DNA from: Bdellovibrio sp. qaytius
GTDB lineage: Bacteria > Bdellovibrionota > Bdellovibrionia > Bdellovibrionales > Bdellovibrionaceae
Length of the DNA: 64,000 nt
Assembly: GCA_004011035.1 (NCBI GenBank)
Contig: CP025734.1
Span: forward strand, 952,001 to 1,016,000
Reading direction: 5' to 3'
The position numbers and the translations under genes were made by a program. Of this stretch, positions 63,551 to 64,000 are shown one piece after another; the stretch's first letter is position 1; each line of letters opens with the position of its first letter. The notes under the pieces were generated by a model. It had not been told where the DNA came from and searched no databases. It saw only the letters and a program-made list of their open reading frames with translations.

Positions 63551-64000
63551 TTTTAATTTAGTGAACGAAAATTTCGATGGATCTTCGCCTAAAATGGCGA
63601 TGATCATCGAAAATGGCTTAATTTCTTGGATCGGCCCACAAGGCAAAATTCCTAAAAAAATAAAGTTTAAAAAAACAATCGATTTAAAAAACAAAAAGGT
63701 CATGCCGGCCTTTATCGAATGTCATACGCATTCGGTCTTTGCAGGATCGCGCGCTGATGAATTTGAATTGCGCAACACAGGCTCAAGTTATTTAGAGATC
63801 GCTAAAAAGGGTGGCGGCATCCTTTCAACGATGAGAAAAACTCGTAAAGCGACACCTAAAGACTTATTAGCTAGCACTCAAGAGCGCGTAAATAACTTTA
63901 TCAAGCAAGGCGTGGCCACAGTTGAAATTAAATCGGGTTATGCCCTTGATTTAAAAAATGAAATTAAAACTCTAGAAGTGATCCATAAGATCAAAACCGC
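63528..64000 (+). CDS. hutI: Imidazolonepropionase, 3' truncated by window edge
   Basis: The visible 157 residues include the zinc site IECHTHSVFAGSRADEFELR and the substrate stretch KKGGGILSTMRKTRKA and VEIKSGYALD, typical of HutI, the amidohydrolase that opens the imidazolone ring in histidine degradation. I chose the GTG at 63528 (reading NKNLVFNFNLVNENF), which gives the usual N-terminal beta domain before the metal site. It lies 18 kb from hutH and hutU on the same strand, so the hut genes are split. The C-terminal two thirds lie outside the window. Confidence 0.93.
   Translation, partial: MNKNLVFNFNLVNENFDGSSPKMAMIIENGLISWIGPQGKIPKKIKFKKTIDLKNKKVMPAFIECHTHSVFAGSRADEFELRNTGSSYLEIAKKGGGILSTMRKTRKATPKDLLASTQERVNNFIKQGVATVEIKSGYALDLKNEIKTLEVIHKIKT

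Overview
The window comes from an AT-rich, gene-dense Gram-negative bacterium. It encodes a lipopolysaccharide-export permease of the LptF/LptG family, beta-barrel-like proteins ending in aromatic residues, many lipobox lipoproteins, and a TCA/Hut metabolism. The heavy load of secreted proteins, the receiver protein with a long linker and helical tail, the ornithine-lipid-type acyltransferase and the bacterial topoisomerase VI fit a Bdellovibrionota or related deltaproteobacterial lineage. That placement is inference, not proof. I found no rRNA, tRNA, CRISPR array, insertion sequence or prophage, and no gene-free stretch reaches 300 bases. Many convergent genes share stop codons and several divergent genes have almost no spacer.

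Layout. 0-10.5 kb: a truncated sigma-54 activator divergent from serA; two paralogous membrane zinc-ribbon proteins around a secreted HAD protein; a minus-strand run bolA, grxD, DUF2892, FAD-linked dehydrogenase and zinc-ribbon; an LtaS-like sulfatase, an HNH protein and a nitronate monooxygenase. 10.6-13.4 kb: both subunits of DNA topoisomerase VI, translationally coupled and closed by a strong terminator. 13.6-20 kb: an envelope protein, a lipoprotein with kinase-like signatures and a large subtilase lipoprotein. 20.2-26 kb: tandem duplicate GAF histidine kinases, a LysR regulator and aconitase. 26.2-30 kb: a small basic secreted protein, then arginase, an OlsB-like acyltransferase, an M14 peptidase and an alpha/beta hydrolase on the minus strand. 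30.1-36 kb: a PstS-like protein, a small secreted protein, and a tight minus-strand operon (receiver protein, nadC, birA, redoxin, GyrI-like, DUF3617). 36.1-41.2 kb: lptG-like, def, fmt, rpe and a secreted double-GGDEF protein. 41.2-45.8 kb: a TPR-like lipoprotein, hutH and hutU. 45.8-51.7 kb: a type IV prepilin-like cluster and a secreted protein. 51.9-53.8 kb: a divergent lytic transglycosylase. 53.8-59.3 kb: lpd, sucB and sucA. 59.4-64 kb: gpmA, an envelope barrel, a large secreted helical protein behind a structured leader, and the start of hutI.

How the genes may work together. Aconitase and the complete 2-oxoglutarate dehydrogenase set serve the TCA cycle, and HutH, HutU and HutI degrade histidine towards glutamate, which suits an organism feeding on amino acids. 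Arginase makes ornithine next to a gene that probably acylates it, which suggests a local ornithine-lipid module. The secreted subtilase, M14 peptidase, lytic transglycosylase and double-GGDEF protein point to an active envelope or prey interface. The items most worth a second look are the bacterial topoisomerase VI, the secreted GGDEF protein, and the lipoprotein with a HipA-like kinase signature.
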